From: Streptomyces cyaneogriseus subsp. noncyanogenus
GTDB taxonomy: Bacteria; Actinomycetota; Actinomycetes; Streptomycetales; Streptomycetaceae
DNA: 64,000 nt
NCBI RefSeq assembly: GCF_000931445.1
Contig: NZ_CP010849.1
Coordinates: 2,604,001-2,668,000 of the forward strand
Direction: 5' to 3'
Position 1 is the stretch's first letter. Every line of letters begins with the position of its first letter. Positions 55,044 to 63,347 of this stretch are shown piece after piece. A model generated the notes under the pieces. It did not search any database, was not told where the DNA came from, and was given only the letters and a program-made list of their open reading frames with translations. The position numbers and the translations under genes were made by a program.

Positions 55044-56327
55044 TCAGTCCCCGCCGCCGCAGCCGCCCCCGCAGCTCGAACAGCTCGATCCGCAGCTACT
55101 GTCCGACCCGCAGCCCCCGCCGCTCGACGAACCCGACGCGCTCGACGAACCGGCCGCGCTCCGCTTCTTGCGGCGCCGGGCCTCCTCGGCGCGTTCCGCC
55201 AGCCGGTACGAGGTCCCGGCCGGCTCCCAGGCCCCCAGGTAGCCCTCGCGCGCGGGCTGCCGCAGGACGACCGCCGTGACCTCGGACACCAGGGTGGACC
55301 CGGTGGAACCGAACGCGGCCCATTCCAGCACCACCTCGGACCCCTCGGCGGGCACCCCGAAGAGCAGGGCCTCGAAGGGCTCGGCGTACGGGTTGACGTC
55401 GTGGTGCTCGACGCGCAGCCGCTCCTCCGCGCCCCCGAGCAGGGTCCTGGCCTCGAACACCACGTCCTCGTAGCGGTGGCGGAAGGCGATCAGCGGGCGG
55501 GCGGTCGTGGTCGTGGCGTCCGGGAGCAGCCAGCGCCGGCCGCTGGAGACCGGCCCGCTGTCCCGCAGCCCGATCCGCAGCACCGGCTGCGGGCCCCGGT
55601 GCAGGCTCCGGGCGGCGCGGCGGGCGGTGACGCCCCGCCCCAGCAGGGTGCTGCCGGGGACCAGCAGCACGAGCGCGAAGAACTGCTGCCCGAAGGCGTC
55701 GTAGGAGTGCGGGCCGTCACCGGCGGCGAGGTCGGCGGCCAGGCCCCAGGCGAGGAGGGCGGCGGCGCCCAGGCAGAGCGCGGAGCCGGCGAGGATGCGG
55801 CGCAGGCCGCGGCGGCGGTGGGAGGCCGGGAGCGGGGGCGGCAGCTCCGCGCGGGTCCCGCCCGCGACCGCCAGGGCGATCTCCCGCTGCCTGCGGCGGC
55901 ACCGCAGCCGGAGCACCGCCCCCGTGAAGACGAAGGCGCTCAGGGCGACGACCGCCCCGTCGCCCACCCGGCCCGGCGTGTCACCGGACGGGAGGACGGC
56001 CAGGTCGGCCACCGCCTGGAGGCAGGTCAGCGGCGCGGCGACCGCCGCCGCGCCGGGCAGGGAGCGGTACCACCACGGCAGGCAGAACAGCAGGACCGTA
56101 CCGGCGTAGCCCTCCCACACGGTGCCGGACGGGGTCTGCGCCGGCTGCGCCCAGGCGAGCAGGACCGATGCGGCCAGCACCAGGGGCAGCAGCGCCCAGC
56201 CGGCGGGCACCGGCGCGAAGACGGCCGGGAGGCGTGCCGCGCGCCACCGCTCGGCGTCCGGCAGCGGCCAGACGGCGGCGCCGGAGGCGGGTATCGCGGG
56301 CCCGGGCAGGAACTTGACGTTGTCCAC
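55044..56327 (-). CDS. membrane protein with Cys/Ser/Gly-rich C-terminal tail
   Basis: A 427-aa protein. Four predicted helices lie in the first half (LLPLVLAASVLLAWAQP, GTVLLFCLPWWYRS, VVALSAFVFTGAVLRL, LAGSALCLGAAALLAWGL) and one more near residue 225 (FFALVLLVPGSTLLG). A soluble beta-rich segment follows (residues 250-385, PLIAFRHRYEDVVFEARTLL). The last 35 residues are Ser/Gly with six Cys (CGSDSSCGSSCSSCGGGCGG), a possible metal- or thiol-active tail. Function unknown. It is convergent with zur and next to zinc uptake, so zinc or iron-sulfur handling is conceivable, but that is only proximity. GTG 56327 start. Confidence 0.7.
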   Translation of the reverse strand: MDNVKFLPGPAIPASGAAVWPLPDAERWRAARLPAVFAPVPAGWALLPLVLAASVLLAWAQPAQTPSGTVWEGYAGTVLLFCLPWWYRSLPGAAAVAAPLTCLQAVADLAVLPSGDTPGRVGDGAVVALSAFVFTGAVLRLRCRRRQREIALAVAGGTRAELPPPLPASHRRRGLRRILAGSALCLGAAALLAWGLAADLAAGDGPHSYDAFGQQFFALVLLVPGSTLLGRGVTARRAARSLHRGPQPVLRIGLRDSGPVSSGRRWLLPDATTTTARPLIAFRHRYEDVVFEARTLLGGAEERLRVEHHDVNPYAEPFEALLFGVPAEGSEVVLEWAAFGSTGSTLVSEVTAVVLRQPAREGYLGAWEPAGTSYRLAERAEEARRRKKRSAAGSSSASGSSSGGGCGSDSSCGSSCSSCGGGCGGGD

Positions 56328-56484
56328 CGCGCCAGTATGAGGACGCGGCCCGGCGGGCGGGGAGGTCCGCCGGGCAACGGATCACCGACGACATGACGAC
56401 GGAATCGCTACGGCCGCATGCGCCGCACCGCGGGCACCGTCCGCGCCGCCGCCCCCGCGCCGGGCCCGGGCGCCCGCGCCCGGC

Positions 56485-57321
56485 TCACTCGCCGGTGCGG
56501 CCCTCCATGGCCAGGAGTTCCTCGTTCGGTATGGCCCCGCCGAAGCGCCGGTCGCGGGAGGCGAACTCCAGGCAGGCCCGCCACAGGTCGCGGCGGTCGA
56601 AGTCCGGCCACAGCACGTCCTGGAAGACCATCTCCGCGTACGCGCTCTGCCACAGCAGGTAGTTGGAGGTGCGCTGCTCGCCGCTGGGCCGCAGGAACAG
56701 GTCCACGTCCGGCATGTCCGGGTAGTACAGGTACTTGGCGAAGGTCTTCTCGGTCACCTTCGACGGGTCGAGCCTGCCCGCCTTCACGTCCTCGGCCAGC
56801 GCCTGCGCCGCGTCCGCGATCTCGGCCCGGCCGCCGTAGTTCATGCAGAAGTACAGCGTCAGCCGGTCGTTGTCCTTGGTCTGCTCCTGGGCGATCTGGA
56901 GCTCCTTGGCCACCGACCGCCACAGCTTGGGCATCCGCCCCACCCAGCGCACCCGCACGCCCAGCCCGTCGAGCTGGTCGCGGGACTTGCGGATGAAGTC
57001 GCGGTTGAAGTTCATCAGGAAGCGGACCTCCTCCGGGGAGCGCTTCCAGTTCTCGGTGGAGAAGGCGTACAGGGAGATGGCGCCCACGCCGATCTCGATC
57101 CCGCCCTGGATCACGTCCAGCACCCGCTCGGCGCCCACCTTGTGCCCCTCGGTGCGCGGCAGCCCGCGCTCCTTCGCCCAGCGCCCGTTGCCGTCCATGA
57201 CGATCGCCACGTGGTTCGGGACCAGCTCGCCGGGGAGCCTCGGGGGCCGCGCGCCGGACGGGTGCGGTTCCGGCGCCTCGTACTGCCGGCGCTCACGCCC
57301 CAGGAATCCGCGTACGGCCAT
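56485..57321 (-). CDS. uppS: undecaprenyl diphosphate synthase (di-trans, poly-cis-prenyl transferase)
   Basis: Cytoplasmic cis-prenyltransferase of 278 aa making the lipid carrier for peptidoglycan and other wall polymers. Family motifs: [20 protein letters not shown] (catalytic Asp), [52 protein letters not shown] and FQDVLWPDF. It is preceded by recO with a 32-bp gap; both are read leftwards and probably co-transcribed. Confidence 0.96.
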   Translation of the reverse strand: MAVRGFLGRERRQYEAPEPHPSGARPPRLPGELVPNHVAIVMDGNGRWAKERGLPRTEGHKVGAERVLDVIQGGIEIGVGAISLYAFSTENWKRSPEEVRFLMNFNRDFIRKSRDQLDGLGVRVRWVGRMPKLWRSVAKELQIAQEQTKDNDRLTLYFCMNYGGRAEIADAAQALAEDVKAGRLDPSKVTEKTFAKYLYYPDMPDVDLFLRPSGEQRTSNYLLWQSAYAEMVFQDVLWPDFDRRDLWRACLEFASRDRRFGGAIPNEELLAMEGRTGE

Positions 57322-57353
57322 GTGTCTCTCGTCTCCCTTGCTCGCTTCTCGGC

Positions 57354-58100
57354 TTACTTCTCGACGTACCGCAGTGAGCGCAGACCGCGCTCCAGGTGCC
57401 AGTGCAGGTACGCGGACACCAGTCCGCTGCCCTCCCGGACGTACCGCGGCTCGCACGCGTCCGCGGTCTCCCAGTCTCCCGTAAGCAGCGCGCCGAGGAG
57501 TTCCAGGGCCTGCGGCGAGGGTACGACGCTGCCGGGCACCCGGCAGTCGGCGCAGACCGAGCCGCCGGAGGCGACCGAGAAGAACCGGTTCGGACCGGGC
57601 ATGCCGCACTTCGCGCAGTCGCCGAAGCTCGGCGCGTAGCCGTTGACGGCGAGGGAGCGCAGCAGGAACGCGTCGAGGACCAGATGCGGGGCGTGCTCGC
57701 CGCGGGAGAGGGTGCGCAGCGCGCCGACGAGCAGCAGGTACTGCTGGACCGCGGGCTCGCCCTCGTGGTCGGTGAACCGCTCGGCGGTCTCCAGCATCGC
57801 GGTCCCGGCGGTGTAGCGGGCGTAGTCCGTCACGATGCCGCCGCCGTAGGGCGCGATGGTCTCGCTCTGGGTGCACAGCGGCAGCCCGCGCCCCACCAGC
57901 TCGCTCCCCCGCGCGAAGAACTGCACGTCGACGTGGGAGAAGGGCTCCAGACGGGCCCCGAACTTGGACTTGGTGCGCCGCACCCCCCTGGCCACGGCCC
58001 GTACCCGGCCGTGACCGCGGGTGAGCAAGGTGATGATCCGGTCCGCCTCACCCAGCTTCTGGGTGCGCAGCACGATGCCGTCGTCGCGGAACAGACTCAT
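57354..58100 (-). CDS. recO: DNA repair protein RecO
   Basis: A 248-aa recombination mediator that helps load RecA. N-terminal OB-fold ([37 protein letters not shown]) and C-terminal helical domain with the four-cysteine zinc finger CAKC ... CADC (near residues 180 and 200). It is the first gene of the recO-uppS pair. The 213 bp upstream (58101-58313) hold no gene. Confidence 0.95.
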   Translation of the reverse strand: MSLFRDDGIVLRTQKLGEADRIITLLTRGHGRVRAVARGVRRTKSKFGARLEPFSHVDVQFFARGSELVGRGLPLCTQSETIAPYGGGIVTDYARYTAGTAMLETAERFTDHEGEPAVQQYLLLVGALRTLSRGEHAPHLVLDAFLLRSLAVNGYAPSFGDCAKCGMPGPNRFFSVASGGSVCADCRVPGSVVPSPQALELLGALLTGDWETADACEPRYVREGSGLVSAYLHWHLERGLRSLRYVEK

Positions 58101-58313
58101 GCAGCCATTCTGCCTTCCCGCGTCGGGCTGCCCGCGACGGCGCCTCCCCCCGGCCGGCGGCCACCGTCCCGGTGGCCGCCTTCTGTGTGACCGGCCCCGG
58201 TGACGGCCTGCCGCCGCCTCCCCTCACCGGCCGGGCCACGGCCGGGGCGGGCCCCCGGGAAGCCGGGGCCCGGCACGGGACGGACCGGCCGTCCGGGCCC
58301 CGACGACGTCCCT

Positions 58314-58529
58314 TCAAGGGACCTCGCCCCGGCTGCGCGCGTTGGCGTACGCCGTCGCCACGCTGATCCGCTCCGCCTGGGTGGCGTGGCGTACGACACT
58401 CGGCTCGGCGTCCCACTCCCGGCCGCCGCCGTACGGCCGCAACTGCACGTACGGCCCTTCGTGTCCCATGACGATCCCAAGTCGCCCCGTACGGGTGTCG
58501 ATCACGTACGACCCGACGGGCGGCTTCAC
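58314..58529 (-). CDS. small conserved-type hypothetical protein of a WhiJ-like locus (71 aa)
   Basis: A 71-aa protein, beta-rich first half (GSYVIDTRTGRLGIVMGHEG, YVQLRPYGGGREWDAEP) and a charged helical end. Resembles small proteins commonly found beside XRE/DUF397 genes in streptomycetes. GTG 58529 overlaps the stop of the next-upstream small gene (GTGA). Function unknown. Confidence 0.65.
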   Translation of the reverse strand: MKPPVGSYVIDTRTGRLGIVMGHEGPYVQLRPYGGGREWDAEPSVVRHATQAERISVATAYANARSRGEVP

Positions 58530-58732
58530 CGCAGTACCGCCGCGAGCCGGCGGGCGGTCTCCACGGAACACCGGCCCAATTCGACCAGCGGACAGGGTGT
58601 CAGCCGCGCAAGACTTACCGGGTCGAGCCCGAGTGACGGGAGGGTAATTCCGGCCTTCGCGAGCGCCGCCCGCAATTCTTCCACTACCTCCTCGGCTTCT
58701 TCGACGCAGAGCGGAGGATGTTGCTCTTTCAA
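58526..58732 (-). CDS. small hypothetical protein (68 aa) of a WhiJ-like locus
   Basis: A 68-aa acidic-then-hydrophobic helical protein (EAEEVVEELRAALAKAGITL) with two Cys in the second half. TTG 58732 is the best start with AAGGAG 4 bp upstream. Its end overlaps the 71-aa gene. Divergent from the XRE regulator; the 112-bp gap presumably holds both promoters. Confidence 0.6.
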   Translation of the reverse strand: MKEQHPPLCVEEAEEVVEELRAALAKAGITLPSLGLDPVSLARLTPCPLVELGRCSVETARRLAAVLR

Positions 58733-58844
58733 CGTGCTCCTTCCGTTTACTTTTCACGCTTTGTATCTCCAGCATGATGCCCCACATCTACACTCGGCAG
58801 CCGTCGACGCTCTACAAGCTCGGGGCAGTTCAAGGGGGTTGGCC

Positions 58845-59687
58845 ATGGCCAACGGTTCGCATGGATCACGGCAGGCGGCGTGGGAGTTCTTCGGCGCGGA
58901 ACTCAAGCGGCGCCGCGAGGACGCGGGGCTCACCCAGGTGGAACTGGGGGCGCGGGTCTTCGTCTCGGGTGCCTATATCGGGCAGTTCGAGCAGGCTATT
59001 CGAAAACCGCAGCTCGATATCGCCCAGCGGATCGACGAGGTGCTGCAAACCGACGGTATTTTCGAGCGACTGTGCCGGAAGCTGATCGATGACCGGCGGT
59101 ATGCGGATTACTTCGCGGAGGTGGCAGAGCTGGAGCGGCTCGCCACGAAGATCTGCGAGTTCGCGCCGACACTGGTGCCGGGCCTGCTTCAGACGGCCGC
59201 GTACGCCCGTGCGGTGACCATCGCGGCCAACCCGTTCGTCACAGACGAGTACGTCGAGGAGAAGGTCACGGCCCGGCTGGAGCGGGCGCGGATCCTCAAG
59301 GACGCTACAAGGCCCGAGTATTGGGTGATTCTTCACGAGAACGCGCTGCGGGTCCCTGTGGGTGGCCAGGCAGCCATGACCCAGCAACTGGAGCACATCG
59401 CCCGTCTGATGCGGGAGCGAGTCGCAGTCGTAGCAGTGCTGCCACGGGCAGCAGGAGCACACCCGTCGATGGGCGGCATGCTGACGCTGATGAACTTCGA
59501 CGACGCACCCCCAGTCGCCTATGCAGAGACATCGTTCTCAGGAACGGTGATGGACGACCCGAGCGTGGTGACGCGTGCCCAGCGCGCATACGATCTGTTG
59601 AGGGTCGCCGCGGTGTCGCCGGAGGCGTCCCTGGCCCTGATCGAATCGGCGGCTGAGGACTTCAGACGATGCGTGAGTACGACCTGA
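58845..59687 (+). CDS. XRE-family regulator, WhiJ-like (with DUF5753-type C-terminal domain)
   Basis: A 280-aa regulator of a family abundant in Streptomyces and linked to development. HTH in residues 12-75 (WEFFGAELKRRREDAGLTQV, GAYIGQFEQAIRKPQLDIAQ). The second domain has the typical YVEEKVTARLERARIL, YWVILHENALRVPVGG and QLEHIARLMRERVAVVAVLP patterns. ATG 58845 has GGGGG 6 bp upstream. Its 3' end overlaps a DUF397 gene by 19 bp, the usual partner. Confidence 0.9.
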   Translation: MANGSHGSRQAAWEFFGAELKRRREDAGLTQVELGARVFVSGAYIGQFEQAIRKPQLDIAQRIDEVLQTDGIFERLCRKLIDDRRYADYFAEVAELERLATKICEFAPTLVPGLLQTAAYARAVTIAANPFVTDEYVEEKVTARLERARILKDATRPEYWVILHENALRVPVGGQAAMTQQLEHIARLMRERVAVVAVLPRAAGAHPSMGGMLTLMNFDDAPPVAYAETSFSGTVMDDPSVVTRAQRAYDLLRVAAVSPEASLALIESAAEDFRRCVSTT

Positions 59688-59947
59688 GCAAAGCCACTTG
59701 GCGTAAGAGCTCCTACAGCAACGGCGAAGGCGGTAGCTGCGTAGAGGTCGCCTACGACTTCCCCGGCGCCGCACGCTGGCGCAAGAGCTCCTACAGCAAC
59801 GGCGATGGAGGCAACTGCGTCGAAGTAGCCGACGGAGTCCCCGGTGTCGTCCCCGTGCGGGACAGCAAGGTGTCCGGCGGTCCCGTGGTCGTCGTCGGGG
59901 CGGCGGCCTGGACGGCGTTCCTCCGTGCGGTGCGGGCCGTCGGCTGA
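59669..59947 (+). CDS. DUF397 protein with two repeats
   Basis: A 92-aa protein with two copies of the DUF397 signature: WRKSSYSNGEGGSCVEVAYD and WRKSSYSNGDGGNCVEVADG, then VPVRDSKVSGGPVVVV. DUF397 proteins are the small partners of WhiJ-like regulators and probably form a complex (anti-regulator or co-factor). The repeats arise from a DNA duplication, since the two copies share long identical stretches (agctcctacagcaacggcga). Confidence 0.93.
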   Translation: MREYDLSKATWRKSSYSNGEGGSCVEVAYDFPGAARWRKSSYSNGDGGNCVEVADGVPGVVPVRDSKVSGGPVVVVGAAAWTAFLRAVRAVG

Positions 59948-59986
59948 CGGCCCGTGACCCACTCCACACCGGGCCCCCGCCCGCCA

Positions 59987-60009
59987 AACACGCATCCAAA
60001 ATGCGCCTT
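59987..60009. promoter_or_regulatory. NsrR-type site upstream of nsrR
   Basis: AACACGCATC...ATGCGCCTT with an 11-1-11 layout, matching the NO-responsive NsrR palindrome architecture (7 of 11 pairs). It lies 16 bp before the nsrR start, so autoregulation is likely. The same half-site AACACGCATC recurs before hmp. Confidence 0.65.
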
Positions 60010-60024
60010 TGTTAGGGTCCCGGT

Positions 60025-60465
60025 GTGCGCTTGACGAGGTTCACCGACCTGGCACTGCGGGCCGTGATGCGCCTCGCGGTGTCCGGAGAGGGAGATTCCC
60101 CCACCACCCGCGAGGTGGCGGAGGCCATGGGCGTACCCGCCACCCACATGGCGAAGGCGGTCACCCGCCTCCAGCACCTCGGCGTACTGGAGGCCCGCAG
60201 AGGGCGCGGCGGAGGGCTGGAGCTGACCCGGCTGGGCCACCAGGCATCGGTCGGCTGGCTGGTCAGAGAGCTGGAGGGTGACGGCGAGGTCGTCGCCTGC
60301 GAGGGCGAGACCCCGTGCCCGCTGCGCGGGGCCTGCCGGCTGCGCCGGGCGCTGCGCGAGGCACAGGAAGCCTTCTACTCCGCGCTCGACCCCGTCACGG
60401 TGGACGATCTGGTGGCCTCCCCCACCGGGCCCGTCCTCCTTGGGCTGTCCACCCGCCCCGGCTGA
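60025..60465 (+). CDS. nsrR: NO-sensing Rrf2 family repressor NsrR
   Basis: A 146-aa [4Fe-4S] regulator. Winged HTH (TTREVAEAMGVPATHMAKAV) and the cluster loop ACEGETPCPLRGAC with three cysteines (92, 98, 104) plus Asp8, the ligand set known from S. coelicolor NsrR. NO destroys the cluster and releases DNA. GTG 60025, probably near the transcript start. It lies directly before hmp, whose promoter has a similar site. Confidence 0.93.
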   Translation: MRLTRFTDLALRAVMRLAVSGEGDSPTTREVAEAMGVPATHMAKAVTRLQHLGVLEARRGRGGGLELTRLGHQASVGWLVRELEGDGEVVACEGETPCPLRGACRLRRALREAQEAFYSALDPVTVDDLVASPTGPVLLGLSTRPG

Positions 60466-60502
60466 ACCGCCCCGCCGCCCCGGCCTGCCCGGCACACCGT
60501 AA

Positions 60503-60525
60503 AACACGCATCTTGAATACCACTT
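60503..60525. promoter_or_regulatory. NsrR-type site upstream of hmp
   Basis: AACACGCATCT-T-GAATACCACTT, 11-1-11 layout; the left half is identical to the nsrR site, the right half is weak. It lies 14 bp before the hmp start, just upstream of the AAGGAG. Confidence 0.6.
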
Positions 60526-60538
60526 AAAAGGAGTCACC

Positions 60539-61735
60539 GTGCTCTCCGAGCAGTCCGTCCCGGTCGTCCGTGCCACCCTGCCCGCCGTCGGCGCCGCCAT
60601 CGGCGAGATCACCGAGCTGGTCTACACCAAGCTCTTCGACGACCGGCCGGAGCTGCTCAGGGACCTGTTCAACCGCGGCAACCAGGCCAACGGGGAGCAG
60701 CAGAAGGCGCTGGCGGGCTCCATCGCCGCCTTCGCGGCCATGCTGCTGGAGCACCCCGAGGCGCGGCCGGACGCCCTGCTCGCCCGCATCTCCCACAAAC
60801 ACGCCTCGCTCGGGATCACGCCCGACCAGTACAAGCTGGTCCACCAGCACCTCTTCTCCGCCATCGCCGAGGTCCTCGGCGACGCCGTCACCCCCGAGGT
60901 GGCCGCCGCCTGGGACGAGGTCTACTGGCTGATGGCGAACGCGCTGATCGCCCTGGAGGCGGGGCACTACCGGGAGGCGGGCGCCACCGGAGGCGGCACC
61001 TGGCGCCCGATGGAGATCGTCGAGCGGCGGGAGGAGACCCCCGGGTCCTTCTCCCTCGTACTGCGCCGCGCCGACGGCGCCCCCGCGGGCGCCTTCCGTC
61101 CCGGCCAGTACGTCAGCGTCCGGGTCGGACTGCCGGACGGCGCCCGCCAGATACGCCAGTACAGCCTCTCCGGCGCCCCGGACGCCGGGCAGTGGCGCAT
61201 CACCGTCAAGCGGGTGCGCGGCGGGGCGGGTCCCGAGGGCGAGGTCTCCTCCTGGCTGCACGCGCACGCCCGCGCCGGCGAGGTGCTCACCGTCTCCGCC
61301 CCGTTCGGCGACCTCGTCCTCCCGGAGGGCGACGGGCCGCTGCTGCTGGCGTCCGCGGGGATCGGCGTCACGCCGATGCTGTCGGTGCTCCACCACCTCG
61401 CCGCCGCGGGCACCGGACGCCCGGTGATCGTGGTGCACGCCGACCGCAGCCCCGCCGACCACGCCCACCGCGAGGAGCTGAGCCGCCTCGTCCGGGCGCT
61501 CCCGGACGCCCGGCTGCACCTGTGGTACGAGGAGCCGGGCGACGGCGTGCCGGGGGCCGCGCGCGGCCGGGCCGACGTCGCCTCGCTCGACCTGCCCCGG
61601 GACCTGACCGCGTACCTGTGCGGTCCGCTGCCGTTCATGCGCGCGGTGCGCGGCGACCTCCTGGGCCGGGGCATGCCCGCCTCGGCCGTCCACTACGAGG
61701 TGTTCGGGCCCGACCTCTGGCTCGCCGCCGCGTGA
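60539..61735 (+). CDS. hmp: flavohaemoprotein, nitric oxide dioxygenase
   Basis: NO-detoxifying enzyme oxidising NO to nitrate, 398 aa. Globin domain (residues 1-138) with the proximal-His region LARISHKHASLGITPDQYKL and SIAAFAAMLLEHPE. FAD-binding domain near 155-255 (FRPGQYVSVRVGLPDGARQI, RQYSLSGAP) and NAD-binding domain to the end (LLLASAGIGVTPMLSVLHHL, YLCGPLPFMRAVRGDL). GTG 60539 with AAGGAG 6 bp upstream. Paired with nsrR. Confidence 0.95.
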   Translation: MLSEQSVPVVRATLPAVGAAIGEITELVYTKLFDDRPELLRDLFNRGNQANGEQQKALAGSIAAFAAMLLEHPEARPDALLARISHKHASLGITPDQYKLVHQHLFSAIAEVLGDAVTPEVAAAWDEVYWLMANALIALEAGHYREAGATGGGTWRPMEIVERREETPGSFSLVLRRADGAPAGAFRPGQYVSVRVGLPDGARQIRQYSLSGAPDAGQWRITVKRVRGGAGPEGEVSSWLHAHARAGEVLTVSAPFGDLVLPEGDGPLLLASAGIGVTPMLSVLHHLAAAGTGRPVIVVHADRSPADHAHREELSRLVRALPDARLHLWYEEPGDGVPGAARGRADVASLDLPRDLTAYLCGPLPFMRAVRGDLLGRGMPASAVHYEVFGPDLWLAAA

Positions 61736-61740
61736 CCCGG

Positions 61741-61779
61741 GGGCTCGCCGGAGCCCGCCGATGCGGGGGCAAACCCCCG
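61741..61779 (+). terminator. two consecutive hairpins after hmp
   Basis: GGGCTC-GCCG-GAGCCC (61741-61756) and CGGGGG-CAAA-CCCCCG (61764-61779), starting 5 bp after the hmp stop codon. Probable transcription end of nsrR-hmp. Confidence 0.65.
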
Positions 61780-61826
61780 TACGCACAAGGCGGTTGGCCG
61801 GATGGGGCGGGCGGCGGGGTGCGGCG

Positions 61827-63323
61827 ATGCTCATGGGCATGCAGAAGACCAGAGCCGCCGCCGCCCTCGCCGCCGCCTCAGCCGCCCTGCTGAGCCTGTC
61901 CACCCCGTTGACCGCCTCCGCCGCCGCCCCTCCCGCCACCCCGGCCCTGGCGTGGTCCGCGTGTGCGGGCAGCGGCCTGGACCCCCGGCAGCAGTGCGCC
62001 ACCGTCCAGGTCCCCCTGGACCACGCCGACCCGGACGGCCCGCGCATCGACATCGCCGTCTCCCGCATCCCGAGCGAGAAGCCCGCCGCCCGGCGGGGCG
62101 CGCTCTTCCTCATCCCCGGCGGGCCGGGCGGCTCCAGCCTCGGCGACCCGTCCGGGAAGGGGCAGAAGCTGCCCCAGGAGGTCCGGGACGCCTACGACCT
62201 GATCGGGTTCGCGCCGCGCGGGCTCGCCCCCTCCACCGCCGTCGACTGCGGGCTGGAGCGCGGCGACCTCGCCGCCCTCCGGCTGCGGCCCTGGCCCGCC
62301 CCGGACGGCTCGATCGACGGCAACCTCGCCGACGCCCGCCGCATGGCGGACGCCTGCGCCCGCAACGGCGGCGAGCTGATCAAGCACCTGAGCACGGCCG
62401 ACGAGGCCCGCGACATCGACCGCGTCCGGGCCGCGCTCGGCGAGCGCCGCATCTCCGCGTGGGGAGTGTCGTACGGCACGTACGTCGGAGCCGTCTACGG
62501 CGAGCTGTTCCCGCACCGCACCGACCGCGTCGTGCTGGACAGCAACGACGACCCCGACCCCGCCCGGGTCTCCCGCGCCTGGCTCGCCGGGCACGAGCGG
62601 GGCGTGGAGGACACCTTCCCCGACTTCGCGGCGTGGGCGGCGGCGCCCGGCAACCCGGACCGGGTGGCACGGCGGGCGGCCGACGTACGGCCGCTGTTCC
62701 TGCGCCTGGCCGCCCGCCTCGACCGGGAACCGATCCCCTGGCCCGGCGCCCACCCGGGCGAACTGAACGGCAACGTGCTGCGCCACACCATGCTGGAGAG
62801 CCTGAACGCCCCCGCCCGCTACCCGGTCCTGGCCAGGCTGATGCGGGCGGCGGGCGACGGCACGGTGCCGCCCGCGCCGGCCACCCCGCCCGAGGCGGTG
62901 CTCCAGAACGTCACCGCCGTGGGCGCCGGGACCATCTGCAACGACGTGGCCTGGCCCGCCTCGGCCGCCGCGTACGAGAAGGGCGTGGCGGAGAGCCGGG
63001 TGAAGTACCCGCTCACCGCGGGCATGCCGCGCAACGCGATGCTGTGCGCCGCCTGGCCCTCCCCGCCCCGGCAGCCGGCCGTGCGGATCACCGGCCGGGG
63101 GCCGTCGAACATCCTCCTGGTCCAGAACGCCCGGGACGTCGCCACCCCGCTCGCCGGCGCCCTGAAGCTCCGCGAGGCGCTCGGCCGGCGCGCGGTCATG
63201 GTCACCAACGACGCGACCGGCCACAACGCCTACCTGGCCAACGGCACCGCCTGCGGCGACCGCGCGGTCTCCCGCTTCCTGGCCACCGGCGAGCGGCCCG
63301 CCCGGGACGTGCGCTGCGACTGA
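61827..63323 (+). CDS. secreted alpha/beta hydrolase, tripeptidyl aminopeptidase (SlpD/E-like)
   Basis: A 498-aa exported serine peptidase-like hydrolase. Signal peptide (AAAALAAASAALLSLSTPLT) then mature WSACAGSG. The hydrolase core has LFLIPGGPGGSSLGD, the nucleophile GVSYGTYVGAVYGE, the acid VQNARDVATPLAGA and catalytic His GHNAYLAN. The C-terminal TAP-like domain is present. It cleaves peptides from N-termini outside the cell; the exact substrate is unknown. Start ATG 61827 (others at 61833 and 61839 are possible). Confidence 0.88.
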   Translation: MLMGMQKTRAAAALAAASAALLSLSTPLTASAAAPPATPALAWSACAGSGLDPRQQCATVQVPLDHADPDGPRIDIAVSRIPSEKPAARRGALFLIPGGPGGSSLGDPSGKGQKLPQEVRDAYDLIGFAPRGLAPSTAVDCGLERGDLAALRLRPWPAPDGSIDGNLADARRMADACARNGGELIKHLSTADEARDIDRVRAALGERRISAWGVSYGTYVGAVYGELFPHRTDRVVLDSNDDPDPARVSRAWLAGHERGVEDTFPDFAAWAAAPGNPDRVARRAADVRPLFLRLAARLDREPIPWPGAHPGELNGNVLRHTMLESLNAPARYPVLARLMRAAGDGTVPPAPATPPEAVLQNVTAVGAGTICNDVAWPASAAAYEKGVAESRVKYPLTAGMPRNAMLCAAWPSPPRQPAVRITGRGPSNILLVQNARDVATPLAGALKLREALGRRAVMVTNDATGHNAYLANGTACGDRAVSRFLATGERPARDVRCD

Positions 63324-63347
63324 CCCCCGGAGCCGGGGCGGGGCCCC

